This document shows, piece after piece, positions 1 to 8,455 of a DNA stretch of 64,000 nt. Both the position numbers and the translations under genes were made by a program. The stretch's first letter is position 1; each line of letters starts with the position of its first letter. The stretch is from positions 2,480,001-2,544,000 of the forward strand of contig CP069394.1 of the NCBI GenBank assembly GCA_016887485.1. Reading direction: 5' to 3'. Origin of the DNA: Chloroflexota bacterium. Its GTDB lineage: Bacteria > Chloroflexota > Anaerolineae > Anaerolineales > Anaerolineaceae. The notes under the pieces are model-generated. The model ran no database searches, was not told the DNA's origin, and saw only the letters and a list, made by a program, of their open reading frames with translations.

Positions 1-373
1 GGGGGACAGTGACCGCCTCTGATGAGGCCCGGTTCCAAAGGGACGACCAGTAGCCGCCGGTCTGAACTTCGTTCAGTGCAGTTTGGACGAGAGAGAAAGC
101 ATCCATCTCAAATCCCAGGTCAGCGGGGTTAGCTGCAATGGTGTGATCTGCGATAACCAGGTCCAAAGGCAGGCTGTAGACTTCTTCCACTCGGGTGACC
201 GCCGTGGCGGCATCCAACCCGCCCACCGGCACTCCGGCAATGGTGCTGCCGGTTGGGAAGTTGGAGGATTGGCCCTTGAAGCGGGAATATTCAACGATGG
301 TGATGGTCAGGCTGCTGATGAAGAAAAAGATCCCCACCGCGCCCAAAATCCACCATAAGGTTTTGGATTTCAT
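1..373 (-). CDS. Membrane-anchored cell-wall protein, partial (PG_binding_4-like)
   Basis: This gene reads from an ATG at 373 leftwards and leaves the window still open, so only its first 124 codons are seen. An AGGAG ribosome site lies just upstream of the ATG. Residues 7-27 form one hydrophobic segment after a short basic start, so it is a signal anchor or signal peptide. From about residue 40 the text PTGSTIAGVPVGGLDAATA resembles the start of the PG_binding_4 domain that precedes VanW or L,D-transpeptidase (YkuD) domains in Gram-positive and Chloroflexota wall proteins. The catalytic part is outside the window, so the choice between VanW-like and L,D-transpeptidase is open. It is divergent from the hydrolase at 532. 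Confidence 0.75.
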   Translation of the reverse strand, partial: MKSKTLWWILGAVGIFFFISSLTITIVEYSRFKGQSSNFPTGSTIAGVPVGGLDAATAVTRVEEVYSLPLDLVIADHTIAANPADLGFEMDAFSLVQTALNEVQTGGYWSSLWNRASSEAVTVP

Positions 374-531
374 GGATGCTCCTGATTTTCAATCTTGCCC
401 TGATTCTACCATTTAGTCCTGTAGAGGTCAGTAAGGGTGAGAATTTCCCCTTCCCCCTGAAATGTGCTAAATTTAACACTGTGGCTTTGCGCTCCACCTG
501 ACATTCAATGCAAGGCCGGGAGGAAAAAATA

Positions 532-1539
532 ATGGATAACACAATTAAGAAAGTTGGAAAAGGACTCCTCTGGGGATTGGGCGGGACGGCTGCGGCCCTC
601 CTGACCTCCATTGCCGGATGGATTGTCTACAGCAAGAAATACATCAATCATCATCAAGGCATAACCGGCGCACTCGACGCGGACCTTTTTGAAGTGACGA
701 CCCAAAACGCCGGAAGGCTGGGTTATTATGCTGACCTGAGCGGGAAGGGGACTCCCCTGGTCCTGCTGCACAGCATCAACGCTGCCCCCAGCGCGCTGGA
801 GATGAAGCCGATTTTCGACCATTACCGTGGCAAGCGGCCGATCTATGCGCTGGACCTGCCCGGGTTTGGCTTCTCTGATCGCTCCGATCGTCTCTACAGT
901 GCCCGACTCTATCAGGATGCCATTGTGGAATTCATCCGCGAGGTGGTGGGGAAGTCGGCGGATGTTGTGGCGCTCTCCTTATCGTGTGAATTTGCCGCTC
1001 TGGCTGCCGTCTACTCACCGGAATGGATCCGATCCCTGGTGATGATCTCACCTACCGGTTTCAAGCAGCCCCGCACGGATAAGATCAGCCAGCGGGCACG
1101 TCAACATGGCGCTCAAAGCCAGGTTTATGCCGGATTGGCCGTTCCGCTTTGGAATCGACCGTTCTATGATCTCGTTTCCAGCCGGCCCAGTATTCAACAT
1201 TTCCTCAATCTGAGTTTTGAGGGTTATGTGCCGCCCAGTTTTGTGGATTATGCCTATGTGACTGCTCACCAACTGGGCGCGCAATATGCACCGACTTACT
1301 TCCTGAGCGGGAAACTGTTCACTCCCGCGGTCCGGGAAACGGTTTACAAGGTTTTGGAACAACCCGTGTTGGTAATCTATGATCAGGACCCCTATACCAA
1401 CTTTGAGATGCTGCCGGGCATGCTGCAGGAAAAGGAAAATTGGCGGGCGGAGCGGATTCCACCCACCCGAGGGCTCCCGCATTGGGAACAGCCCGAAAAG
1501 ACCTTCAGTGCTCTGGAAGCGTTCTGGAAAGAACTGTAA
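532..1539 (+). CDS. Alpha/beta-fold hydrolase, membrane-anchored
   Basis: A 335-residue alpha/beta hydrolase. I place the start at the ATG at 532, which has GGGAGG at the right distance; an in-frame ATG at 508 lacks a ribosome site. Residues about 11-33 are a hydrophobic N-terminal segment, so it is probably anchored in the membrane with the catalytic domain outside or at the membrane face. The oxyanion region is LLHSINAAPS (78-87), the nucleophile elbow is A147-L-S149-L-S151, the likely acid is D284 or D286 and the histidine is H317 in LPHWEQPE. The elbow has Ala and Ser where the family usually has Gly. Substrate is unknown. DUF1638 follows 15 bp later and may be co-transcribed. Confidence 0.85.
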   Translation: MDNTIKKVGKGLLWGLGGTAAALLTSIAGWIVYSKKYINHHQGITGALDADLFEVTTQNAGRLGYYADLSGKGTPLVLLHSINAAPSALEMKPIFDHYRGKRPIYALDLPGFGFSDRSDRLYSARLYQDAIVEFIREVVGKSADVVALSLSCEFAALAAVYSPEWIRSLVMISPTGFKQPRTDKISQRARQHGAQSQVYAGLAVPLWNRPFYDLVSSRPSIQHFLNLSFEGYVPPSFVDYAYVTAHQLGAQYAPTYFLSGKLFTPAVRETVYKVLEQPVLVIYDQDPYTNFEMLPGMLQEKENWRAERIPPTRGLPHWEQPEKTFSALEAFWKEL

Positions 1540-1554
1540 TTCAGATTGAGTGAT

Positions 1555-2301
1555 ATGAAACCGCTGCGTTTGAAGTGCCTTGCCTGTGACGTGCTGGCTC
1601 GCCCGGTTTATTTGGCAGCTGCACGGTCACCGCAGATCGTGGACGTTTCCCTGCGCCATTACGGCCTGCACCGGACGCCCGCGAAACTGCGCCGGTCGCT
1701 CCAGGAGGAGATTGACCGGACCACGGCAGGGGAGGGCTATGACGCCATTGTGCTGGCCTATGGGCTGTGCGGCAAGGCAACCGATGGCCTGCGGGCTGGT
1801 GAGCTTCCCCTGGTGCTGCCAAGGGCGCATGACTGCATTACGCTCTTTTTAGGCTCCCGGGGCCGCTATGACGCTCAGTTCCAGTCCTGCCCAGGCACCT
1901 ACTGGTATGTGCAGGATTTTGTTGAACGGGCGGATAGCGAGTCGGGGGTGCTCTCAATTGGCGCAATGAGCAGCGCAGACACGGACACGATCTATGCGGA
2001 ATATGTCGAGAAATACGGTCAGGATAACGCTGATTACCTGATGGAGACGATGTCCGCGTGGCAGGCGCATTATGAACGGGCGGGATATATTGAGATGGGC
2101 GCTCCGGATGAGCGCCTGGCCCTGGCCAAGGCTCAGCAGGACGCGGCCGAGAATGGCTGGCGGTTTGAGAAGCTGGCAGGGGATTTGGTGTTGATCCGGA
2201 AACTGTTGAATGGCGAGTGGGATGAGGATTTTTTGTCTCTGAAGCCCGGTCAGCAAATTCAGATGGTCGGTGGGGATGAGATCATTTCAGCGATAAATTA
2301 G
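1555..2301 (+). CDS. DUF1638 domain-containing protein
   Basis: A protein of about 248 residues that matches the DUF1638 pattern as I know it: ACDVLARP near the N-terminus, YGLCG in the first third, then PRAHDCITLFLGS and PGTYWYVQDF. The conserved Cys residues (ACD, GLC, HDC) suggest a metal or cofactor site. DUF1638 genes are often found in anaerobes near corrinoid or methyltransferase genes, but no such gene is visible here. The ATG at 1555 is preferred; a TTG at 1546 is also in frame and neither has a strong ribosome site. It follows the hydrolase closely and ends just before a strong palindromic terminator. Biochemical role unknown. Confidence 0.82.
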   Translation: MKPLRLKCLACDVLARPVYLAAARSPQIVDVSLRHYGLHRTPAKLRRSLQEEIDRTTAGEGYDAIVLAYGLCGKATDGLRAGELPLVLPRAHDCITLFLGSRGRYDAQFQSCPGTYWYVQDFVERADSESGVLSIGAMSSADTDTIYAEYVEKYGQDNADYLMETMSAWQAHYERAGYIEMGAPDERLALAKAQQDAAENGWRFEKLAGDLVLIRKLLNGEWDEDFLSLKPGQQIQMVGGDEIISAIN

Positions 2302-2326
2302 CCCGGTCAATCACTAAGGTAACTAA

Positions 2327-2353
2327 AAACAGCCCGCATCATGCGGGCTGTTT
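2327..2353. terminator. Bidirectional intrinsic terminator
   Basis: A perfect 13-bp inverted repeat (AAACAGCCCGCAT, one-base loop, then its complement) with A-rich sequence on the left and T-rich on the right. It sits between the converging DUF1638 and thioredoxin-fold genes and can serve both. Confidence 0.85.
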
Positions 2354-2371
2354 CTCTTTGGATAAATTGGT

Positions 2372-2815
2372 TTACTCAAACATCTTTTCGAGGATCGGTT
2401 CCAGCATGGAGAGACCGGCATTCCCGGCCGCCCGACGCTTGAGCAGACCTTCACTGTCGAAGATGAAATAAGCCGGCCAAAGGTCGTTGTCGAACGCTTT
2501 CTTGACCAGGTGCTTATTATCTATTCCACAGGGTTCCACGATTCCGTATTCTTTGAGCGCTTCTTTGACCTTTTCCACATCCGTGTCGGATTTCATCCGG
2601 GGGCAGTGGATGGCGATCATGTTCAACCCCTTGGGGCCGAATTTCTCTCGCCAGGCCTGAAGCTTGGGCATATTATCATGGCAGATATGGCAGCTGACGG
2701 CCCAGAAGTAAACCAGCAAGGGCTTCCCCTTGAGGGCTTCCAGATCCGGCTCACTATTCAGCCATTCCGTGACCCCTTCAAGTGGGGGCATCGGTGTTTT
2801 TAGGCGCATCGGCAT
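2372..2815 (-). CDS. Thioredoxin-fold TlpA/ResA-like protein
   Basis: A 147-residue thioredoxin-like protein without signal peptide, so probably cytoplasmic. The redox centre is C42-H-I-C45 in SCHICHDNMP, and WPAYFIFD carries the cis-proline stretch. The order LLVYFWAVSC, then IAIHCP, then the cis-Pro loop follows the TlpA/AlkylHP family. GGAG precedes the ATG. It lies 14 bp after the peroxiredoxin gene on the same strand, so it may be the reductant for that peroxiredoxin; this pairing is inference from the operon. An extra Cys is present in AIHCP and another in EPCGI. Confidence 0.88.
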   Translation of the reverse strand: MPMRLKTPMPPLEGVTEWLNSEPDLEALKGKPLLVYFWAVSCHICHDNMPKLQAWREKFGPKGLNMIAIHCPRMKSDTDVEKVKEALKEYGIVEPCGIDNKHLVKKAFDNDLWPAYFIFDSEGLLKRRAAGNAGLSMLEPILEKMFE

Positions 2816-2829
2816 GATTTGGCTCCGTT

Positions 2830-3378
2830 CTACAGCAGATCGTCGCCGGGTTCCCAGTCAGCGCCGCAAAGCCCACCGGCTTGCAGGCCTTCCAGGACGC
2901 GAAGGGTTTCATCGACACTGCGGCCGATATTAAGGTTATGGACCACGGAATATTGCAGCACGCCTTCGGGGTCAATGATGAAGAGACCGCGCAGTGCGAT
3001 GCCTTCTTCTTCCACCAGCACACCGTAGGCTTCAGCTACTTCGTGGGTGCGATCGGCAGCGAGGGGATACTTGGTGCCCATGATGCCGTTCTTGTCCAGC
3101 GGGGTGTTCAACCAGGCTTTGTGCGAGTGCACGGAGTCGGTGGAGACGCCGAGGATATCAGCGCCAACCTCGAGAAATTCTTCATAGCGATCGGAGAGCG
3201 CCAGGATTTCGGTGGGGCAGACGAAGGTGAAGTCTTCAGGGTAGAAGAAGAGGATCAGCCATTTTCCCTTGTAGTCATCCAGGGTAGCGACCTCATCCAG
3301 AGTGTCTATGTTTTTGGTGGTGCGCATCTCGAAATAAGGAGCGGGTTTGCCAACTTTTGCATAATCAAATAGTTCCAT
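2830..3378 (-). CDS. Typical 2-Cys peroxiredoxin (AhpC/Prx1-like)
   Basis: Reduces hydrogen peroxide and alkyl hydroperoxides in the cytoplasm. The peroxidatic cysteine is C54 in FTFVCPTEI and the resolving cysteine is C171 in GGLCGADW near the C-terminus, as in typical 2-Cys enzymes. The start at 3378 has GGAGG eight bases upstream; an ATG at 3393 is in frame but its ribosome site is poor. The protein is then 182 residues, normal for the family. A TATAAT -10 box and TTACAA -35 box lie upstream at 3432-3460. First gene of a two-gene operon with the thioredoxin-fold protein. Confidence 0.95.
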   Translation of the reverse strand: MELFDYAKVGKPAPYFEMRTTKNIDTLDEVATLDDYKGKWLILFFYPEDFTFVCPTEILALSDRYEEFLEVGADILGVSTDSVHSHKAWLNTPLDKNGIMGTKYPLAADRTHEVAEAYGVLVEEEGIALRGLFIIDPEGVLQYSVVHNLNIGRSVDETLRVLEGLQAGGLCGADWEPGDDLL

Positions 3379-3431
3379 CGGGTATTCCTCCATTTTTGCA
3401 AATAACCTTTCTTATTTATATTGGTTATAAG

Positions 3432-3460
3432 ATTATACCCAAATTAGACCTTAATTGTAA
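3432..3460 (-). promoter_or_regulatory. Predicted sigma-70 promoter for peroxiredoxin
   Basis: On the minus strand TTACAA (3455-3460) is followed after 17 bp by TATAAT (3432-3437), about 55 bp before the start codon. The -10 is perfect, the -35 matches only 3 of 6. The -35 overlaps the last codons of the upstream zinc-ribbon gene. Confidence 0.45.
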
Positions 3461-4488
3461 GGTTCAGCGCTTCTCACATTGCCCATTTGATTCACACTGA
3501 TGGTCCAGGTGCTACCGAGTTCGGCTTGGAGGAAGAGATCCACGTCATCGGTATAGTAGGTGTATTCTTCACCATCAGCTCTGAAGGTGATGGCGTAGTC
3601 TTCGCTATTCCCTGCTTCACGAACGCCATCATCGAGAGAAACGCTGGGCCAATAAGGAACCAGGTCTCGCCCGGAGATCGTTACTGGGTCGAGCGCCACC
3701 CAGGCCCAGGCTTGATATTCGCAATATTCGTCATAGACTTCATAGACACAGTCCTGAACCACTTCGCCCACACCTGTGCCGGTATCGACCACATATTCAT
3801 CACCGCAGACCTCGGTGGCATTAACAACCGGGTCTTCGGAGATATAGCGATAATTCTGAGAGGTTGCTGTCACAACGGCATCACTGGGGAGTTCGTCGCA
3901 CCAGTCACTGTCGATGACTTCCTGGTAGGACTCAACCTGGATGCTGCGTTCCCAATAGAGGTCCGAAACGGTTGCTGTGGTGGCATCGGTTTTATTGAGC
4001 CAGCTTAGGATCAGGATTCCGGCCAAACAGAGCACTGCGATGACAACCACCGCAATGATGATACCTTTCTTATTCATGGGTTTAGCAGGCTGCTTGAATC
4101 CACTGGCAGTGGAAGGACGGGAAGCTGGCACGGGCTGCGGCTTTTCAGCTTCGGCCTTGGCCTCACTTGCGGTTTGAACTTTCCCGCCGGTCGCCCGCAG
4201 TTTGCCGCCCTGGCCCAGTTCGCCGCCGCAGTTGCTGCAGAGGGTGGCTGTGCCGGGGTTGCGAGTGCCGCACCAGGGGCAGTGGATGTCCGGCCCGGCC
4301 TTGGCCATCCGGATCAGGGCTTCATCCTTGATGAAGTTGAATTGTTCTTCATCTACCCGCAGGAATTTCACATCTTCCGGCTGGGGAGCGCCGCACGCAG
4401 TACAGGATTTGATGGGGCCGGGATTTTGAGTACCGCAGGATGGGCAGTCCCAAATTAAGGGGACAAAACCAAGTGATTTTCGGGCCAT
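3451..4488 (-). CDS. Double zinc-ribbon, single-pass membrane protein
   Basis: A 345-residue protein with two N-terminal zinc ribbons: C15/C18/C29/C32 and C70/C73/C84/C87, each CxxC-N-CxxC. A Pro/Ala-rich linker leads to one transmembrane helix at about 142-164, followed by an external domain of about 180 residues rich in acidic and aromatic residues. The topology suggests ribbons inside and the C-terminal domain outside. The outer part contains several Cys (DWCDELP, VCGDEY, QDCVYE, EYCEY) that could form disulfides. The overall type (zinc ribbon plus TM plus unknown sensor) is common in Chloroflexota and Firmicutes. No function can be assigned. Its downstream end overlaps the peroxiredoxin promoter. 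Confidence 0.85.
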   Translation of the reverse strand: MARKSLGFVPLIWDCPSCGTQNPGPIKSCTACGAPQPEDVKFLRVDEEQFNFIKDEALIRMAKAGPDIHCPWCGTRNPGTATLCSNCGGELGQGGKLRATGGKVQTASEAKAEAEKPQPVPASRPSTASGFKQPAKPMNKKGIIIAVVVIAVLCLAGILILSWLNKTDATTATVSDLYWERSIQVESYQEVIDSDWCDELPSDAVVTATSQNYRYISEDPVVNATEVCGDEYVVDTGTGVGEVVQDCVYEVYDEYCEYQAWAWVALDPVTISGRDLVPYWPSVSLDDGVREAGNSEDYAITFRADGEEYTYYTDDVDLFLQAELGSTWTISVNQMGNVRSAEPYN

Positions 4489-4632
4489 GATTCCTCCAAA
4501 GGCTCAATGTTTTTATTATGACGAGTTCCCTTTTATTATAGGGAAAGTCCGGATAAAAATCTACCAAGATTATCTCATTAATGCGTCAAAAATCCGTGGG
4601 TGGACTTCACCCGCGCATGATAACATTAGTTC

Positions 4633-6282
4633 ATGATTCGAATTCGTCTTGATAAAGTGACTTTTTCTTATCCCGCCAAGCCGATCTTCCGGGAAGCGTC
4701 CTGCGAGCTTCAGGAAGGCTGTTATGGCGTGATCGGCCCGAATGGCAGCGGCAAAACGACCTTGTTGAAGCTGATCCTGGGCGAATTAAAACCGGATTCG
4801 GGTTTTCTCCTGCGGGATAAGGGTCTGACGGTGGCCTACATGGCTCAGGATCTTGACCTTGACCCGGCCCTGACGGCTTATGAGGCGGCGCGGGAGGGGG
4901 CGCATCAGGTATTGGCGCTTGAAGAGGAACTGGCCGCGCTGGAAAAACAGTTTGCTGATCCGGTAGTCTATGGCAGTGAGAAACGCCTGGCAAAGTTAAT
5001 TGACCGGCAGGAAGCTCTCCTGGCACGTTTCGCTGAACTGGGCGGCCCAGGTTTGGAAGGTCGGATTCGCACGCTGCTGGCTTCGATTGGTTTTGAAGCG
5101 CATGAATTGGAACTGCCGGTTGCCAACTTGAGCGGCGGGCAGAAGAAGCTCCTCGGGTTGGCCAAGATCATCATCGGGCGGCCGGATATCCTCCTGCTGG
5201 ATGAGCCGGATAACCACCTGGACCTGGATGGTAAGGCGATGCTCCAGCGGCTGATCGAGGACTTCTCCGGGACGGTTGTGATCGTTTCGCATGACAGATA
5301 CTTCCTCGATATGGTCGTTGATGCCATTCTCGAGGTTGATTTGGGGAGAATCGCGCAGTTCCCGGGAAATTATTCGGAATATATGTTTGATAAGCAAATC
5401 CGGCTAGCCAAACAGGCGGAGCGCTTCCAGGCCCAACAAAAGGAAATCTCCCGGCTGGAACAGGCGGCCAAGCGGCTCCTGATGTGGGGCAAGGTCTATG
5501 ACAATGTCAAATTCTCCAACCGGGGAAAGGCGATTCTCAAACGGCTGGATAAGATGGACCGGATTGAGAAGCCAATTTTGGAACGAGACCAGATGGAGAT
5601 CAGCCTGGGTGGCTGGCGCGGCAGTGAGAAGGTGCTGGAAGTTAGCGAGTTGAGCAAGGGCTTCCCATCACCCGAAAGTACTCACCAGGCTGTGCTGGAG
5701 GCTATCAACCTTTTGCTGCGCTATGGTGACCGGGTGGGGATGATCGGCCCGAATGGGGTGGGGAAATCGCTGCTGGTCAGGATCATTCTCGGCCAGGAGC
5801 AACCCGATTCCGGTGAAGTTGTTTTGGGGCCCAGTATCAAGGCGGGTTATTACGCCCAGGAATTCGAAACTCTTGACCCCAAGCTCAGCCTGCTGGAAAC
5901 CATCTGCAAAGCCGGCAATTTTTCAGAATCGCGCGGGATTGCGTTCTTGAAGAAATATCTCTTTGACTATGACCAGCGGGACACAGCAGTGGGCTCGCTA
6001 TCGGGTGGGGAACGGGCCAGGTTGCAGATTGCCCTGATCACCCTGACCGGGTCAAACTTCCTGCTGTTGGATGAGCCGACCAATCACCTGGATATCCCCT
6101 CTTGTGAGGTGCTGGAAGATGCTTTATTAGCTTTTGACGGCACGATTTTAGCCATCTCACATGACCGCTACTTTTTGGATCGGATTGCCAACCGAATTGT
6201 GGCCTTGCAGGGGGATGGCGTGGAAGAATATTTTGGAAATTATTCGGACTACGAATCTTATCGCCGGCACGCGGGAGAATAG
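4633..6282 (+). CDS. ABC-F family ATP-binding protein
   Basis: A 549-residue soluble protein with two fused ABC ATPase domains and no membrane segment, the hallmark of ABC-F ribosome-associated ATPases. Domain 1 has Walker A GPNGSGKTT (35-43), signature LSGGQ and LLLDEPDNHLD; domain 2 has GPNGVGKS (about 373), signature LSGGERARLQIA and LLLDEPTNHLD. Both halves end in SHDRYFLD. Between them is the charged linker that in this family contacts tRNA at the ribosomal E site. In domain 1 the usual DEPTNHLD is DEPDNHLD. Family roles are translation rescue or ribosome protection; which one applies here cannot be told. Single gene, divergent from the zinc-ribbon protein. Confidence 0.93.
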   Translation: MIRIRLDKVTFSYPAKPIFREASCELQEGCYGVIGPNGSGKTTLLKLILGELKPDSGFLLRDKGLTVAYMAQDLDLDPALTAYEAAREGAHQVLALEEELAALEKQFADPVVYGSEKRLAKLIDRQEALLARFAELGGPGLEGRIRTLLASIGFEAHELELPVANLSGGQKKLLGLAKIIIGRPDILLLDEPDNHLDLDGKAMLQRLIEDFSGTVVIVSHDRYFLDMVVDAILEVDLGRIAQFPGNYSEYMFDKQIRLAKQAERFQAQQKEISRLEQAAKRLLMWGKVYDNVKFSNRGKAILKRLDKMDRIEKPILERDQMEISLGGWRGSEKVLEVSELSKGFPSPESTHQAVLEAINLLLRYGDRVGMIGPNGVGKSLLVRIILGQEQPDSGEVVLGPSIKAGYYAQEFETLDPKLSLLETICKAGNFSESRGIAFLKKYLFDYDQRDTAVGSLSGGERARLQIALITLTGSNFLLLDEPTNHLDIPSCEVLEDALLAFDGTILAISHDRYFLDRIANRIVALQGDGVEEYFGNYSDYESYRRHAGE

Positions 6283-6325
6283 TCTCCCTTTGGCGAAAGA
6301 CCTTCTCTGTGTTAATTAAAATGGG

Positions 6326-6354
6326 GACCGCCAGGGACGCCGACCCTGGCGGTC
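6326..6354. repeat. Inverted repeat, possible terminator after ABC-F gene
   Basis: An 11-bp perfect stem (GACCGCCAGGG) with a 7-base loop lies 44 bp after the ABC-F stop. There is no T-run on the plus strand; a T-rich stretch follows on the minus strand, so its terminator role for the ABC-F gene is uncertain. Confidence 0.5.
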
Positions 6355-6464
6355 ATCAGAAGGAGAAGAAAAGTGTCTTAGCTACCTGTATATTACCAAA
6401 TAACCGGCATAATTACTTGACGCTTACCCTACGATCGCCCTACAAATGATCTGTGTTCCAGAAG

Positions 6465-6499
6465 AACAAAAAACGCCAGGCTCTAACTTCAGCCTGGCG
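6465..6499 (-). terminator. Intrinsic terminator of the MacAB-like operon
   Basis: A 9-bp GC-rich stem (CGCCAGGCT and its complement, 6474-6482 with 6491-6499) is followed on the minus strand by TTTTTTGTTC. It lies just after the permease stop codon. Confidence 0.85.
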
Positions 6500-6522
6500 C
6501 TTGTGATATTGGTGAATCTACG

Positions 6523-7755
6523 TTATTCGTAGCGCAGGGCCTCCACCGGGGCCAGGGAAGCCGCCCTGTTGGCGGGGTAATAGCCAAAGAAGATGCCCAC
6601 CGCCGCCGAGAAGAGGGTGGCCAGCAGAATGGAATTTAGAGTAACGTTGATATCCAGAATTGTGCCGGATTGAACGGCGATCTGGCTGACAACCAGGGAG
6701 ATTCCCCAGCCCAGGGCAATCCCTAAAAGGCCGCCGATCATACTCAGCAGCACCGATTCGGTCAGGAATTGAGTCAGGATATCGATCTTGCGAGCTCCCA
6801 GCGCTTTGCGTAGCCCGATTTCACGGGTGCGTTCGGTGACGGAGACCAGCATGATGTTCATGATTCCAATGCCGCCCACCAGGAGGGAGATTGCACCGAT
6901 CCCACCCAGGAAGATTGTCAGGACGTTGGTGATTGACGCTGCCACGGCCAGAAAGTCCTGCTGGTTCAGGATGGTGAAATCGTTTGGACTACGAGGTGGG
7001 ATCCGATGGGTGGAACGCAGCACCGTTGTGATCTGGTCAATGGCTGCGTCGGCATCTTCTGCCTGAGCCACCGAGATCAGGATATATTGCACTGAGTTGG
7101 ATGAACCGCTGCGGGGGAGCCGGGTTTGGGCGGTGGAAATGGGGATATAGATATTGTTATCCGGATTATTAAAAGCGCTGCCACCTTTGGCCTCGGTCAC
7201 GCCTACCACCCGGTATGGGTAGCCGCCGATTCGCACGGTTTGCCCGACCACGCCACTGCTGCGACCGATCAGGGTTTCCGCAATTTGTGGTCCCAGAACC
7301 ACGACCGCGCTGCGGCCTTCAACCTGGGATTCGGTGATAAATTCACCCTCCGCCATGGTGATGTTCTGGACGAATTGATAGTCCGGGGTGATGCCGGAGA
7401 TGGAAGACTCAACACCCACATCGCTGTAGGAGATCTCACTGGCGCCGGAGACCACTGGTGCAACGTAAGCGATCTTGGATGTCCGAGAAGAACTCGCCAG
7501 CGCTTCTGCGTCCCGCAGGGTCAGGTCTTCAGGATTGGTCACGTCCTCTTCGTCGTTGCCTTTGAGGATGTAGATGACGTTGGTGCCAATGCTTTCAATC
7601 TCACCAGTGATCGAATCCCCGGCGCTCTGGCCGATTGACAGCAGGGCGATCACGGATGCGACACCGATTACGATGCCCAGTATGGTCAGCAGGGAACGCA
7701 TTTTATTGGAGCTGAGGCTTTGCATGGCCTCTTTGAGGTTGAGGAAGAAATTCAT
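6523..7755 (-). CDS. MacB-type ABC transporter permease (FtsX/MacB fold)
   Basis: A 410-residue permease with the MacB topology: one TM helix at about 18-40 in an N-terminal [17 protein letters not shown] stretch, a large external MacB_PCD domain (about 45-270), then three TM helices near 275-300, 325-355 and 370-400. The conserved cytoplasmic [13 protein letters not shown] motif follows the second helix. Works as a dimer with the ATPase at 7752 and the adaptor at 8456, driving export of a peptide, lipid or drug; the substrate cannot be read from sequence. The gene overlaps the ATPase gene by 4 bp, so the two are translationally coupled. A terminator follows. Confidence 0.95.
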   Translation of the reverse strand: MNFFLNLKEAMQSLSSNKMRSLLTILGIVIGVASVIALLSIGQSAGDSITGEIESIGTNVIYILKGNDEEDVTNPEDLTLRDAEALASSSRTSKIAYVAPVVSGASEISYSDVGVESSISGITPDYQFVQNITMAEGEFITESQVEGRSAVVVLGPQIAETLIGRSSGVVGQTVRIGGYPYRVVGVTEAKGGSAFNNPDNNIYIPISTAQTRLPRSGSSNSVQYILISVAQAEDADAAIDQITTVLRSTHRIPPRSPNDFTILNQQDFLAVAASITNVLTIFLGGIGAISLLVGGIGIMNIMLVSVTERTREIGLRKALGARKIDILTQFLTESVLLSMIGGLLGIALGWGISLVVSQIAVQSGTILDINVTLNSILLATLFSAAVGIFFGYYPANRAASLAPVEALRYE

Positions 7756-8447
7756 GCCAGAACCTCCTCTTTTTCAATCAGGCCGTCTCGCAGGTGGATC
7801 ACCCGTTGGGCGATTTGGGCGACTTCCGGATCGTGAGTCACGATTATCAGGGTTGTCCCTTTGTTTTGGTTCAAATCCAGCAGGAGCTTTTTAATCTCGT
7901 CGCCAGAGGTGGAATCCAGGTTGCCGGTGGGTTCGTCCGCCAGGATGATGGCCGGGTTGTTGACCAGTGCCCGGGCAATTGCCACGCGCTGCTGCTGGCC
8001 GCCGGAAAGCTCGTTGGGTTGGTGGGTGATTCGGTCGCCCAGTCCCACGGCTTCAAGCGCTTCTCGGGCCAGTTCGGAGCGTTCAGTGGTGATGCCGGCA
8101 TAGCGCAGGGGAAGTTCTACATTCGCCAGAGCGGTGGCCCGGGCAAGCAGATTGAACTTTTGGAAAACGAAACCGATCTTCTGATTGCGGACCAGGGCCA
8201 ACTGGTCATCCTTCAGAGTGGAGACCAGCTCGCCTTCCAGGAAATAGTTTCCGTCTGTGGGATTATCCAAGCAGCCGATCATGTTCATCAACGTGGATTT
8301 TCCCGAACCGGAGGGACCCATGATGGCGAGCACTTCACCGCGCTGAACGGAGAAGCTCACGCCCCGCAGGGCATGGACTTCGATTTCGCCCATCTGGTAG
8401 ACCTTGGTCAGATCTTCGACTCGGATGACTTCATCTTGCTTCGTCAT
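7752..8447 (-). CDS. MacB/LolD-type ABC transporter ATPase
   Basis: A 231-residue ATPase with Walker [10 protein letters not shown] (44-52), Q-loop in FVFQKFNLL, signature [15 protein letters not shown], Walker [14 protein letters not shown] and the switch histidine in [10 protein letters not shown]. The spacing [22 protein letters not shown] is characteristic of the MacB/LolD/FtsE subgroup that partners FtsX-like permeases. It starts 8 bp after the adaptor stop and overlaps the permease start by 4 bp. It powers the tripartite-style exporter from the cytoplasmic face. Confidence 0.96.
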   Translation of the reverse strand: MTKQDEVIRVEDLTKVYQMGEIEVHALRGVSFSVQRGEVLAIMGPSGSGKSTLMNMIGCLDNPTDGNYFLEGELVSTLKDDQLALVRNQKIGFVFQKFNLLARATALANVELPLRYAGITTERSELAREALEAVGLGDRITHQPNELSGGQQQRVAIARALVNNPAIILADEPTGNLDSTSGDEIKKLLLDLNQNKGTTLIIVTHDPEVAQIAQRVIHLRDGLIEKEEVLA

Positions 8448-8455
8448 ATGAATCT

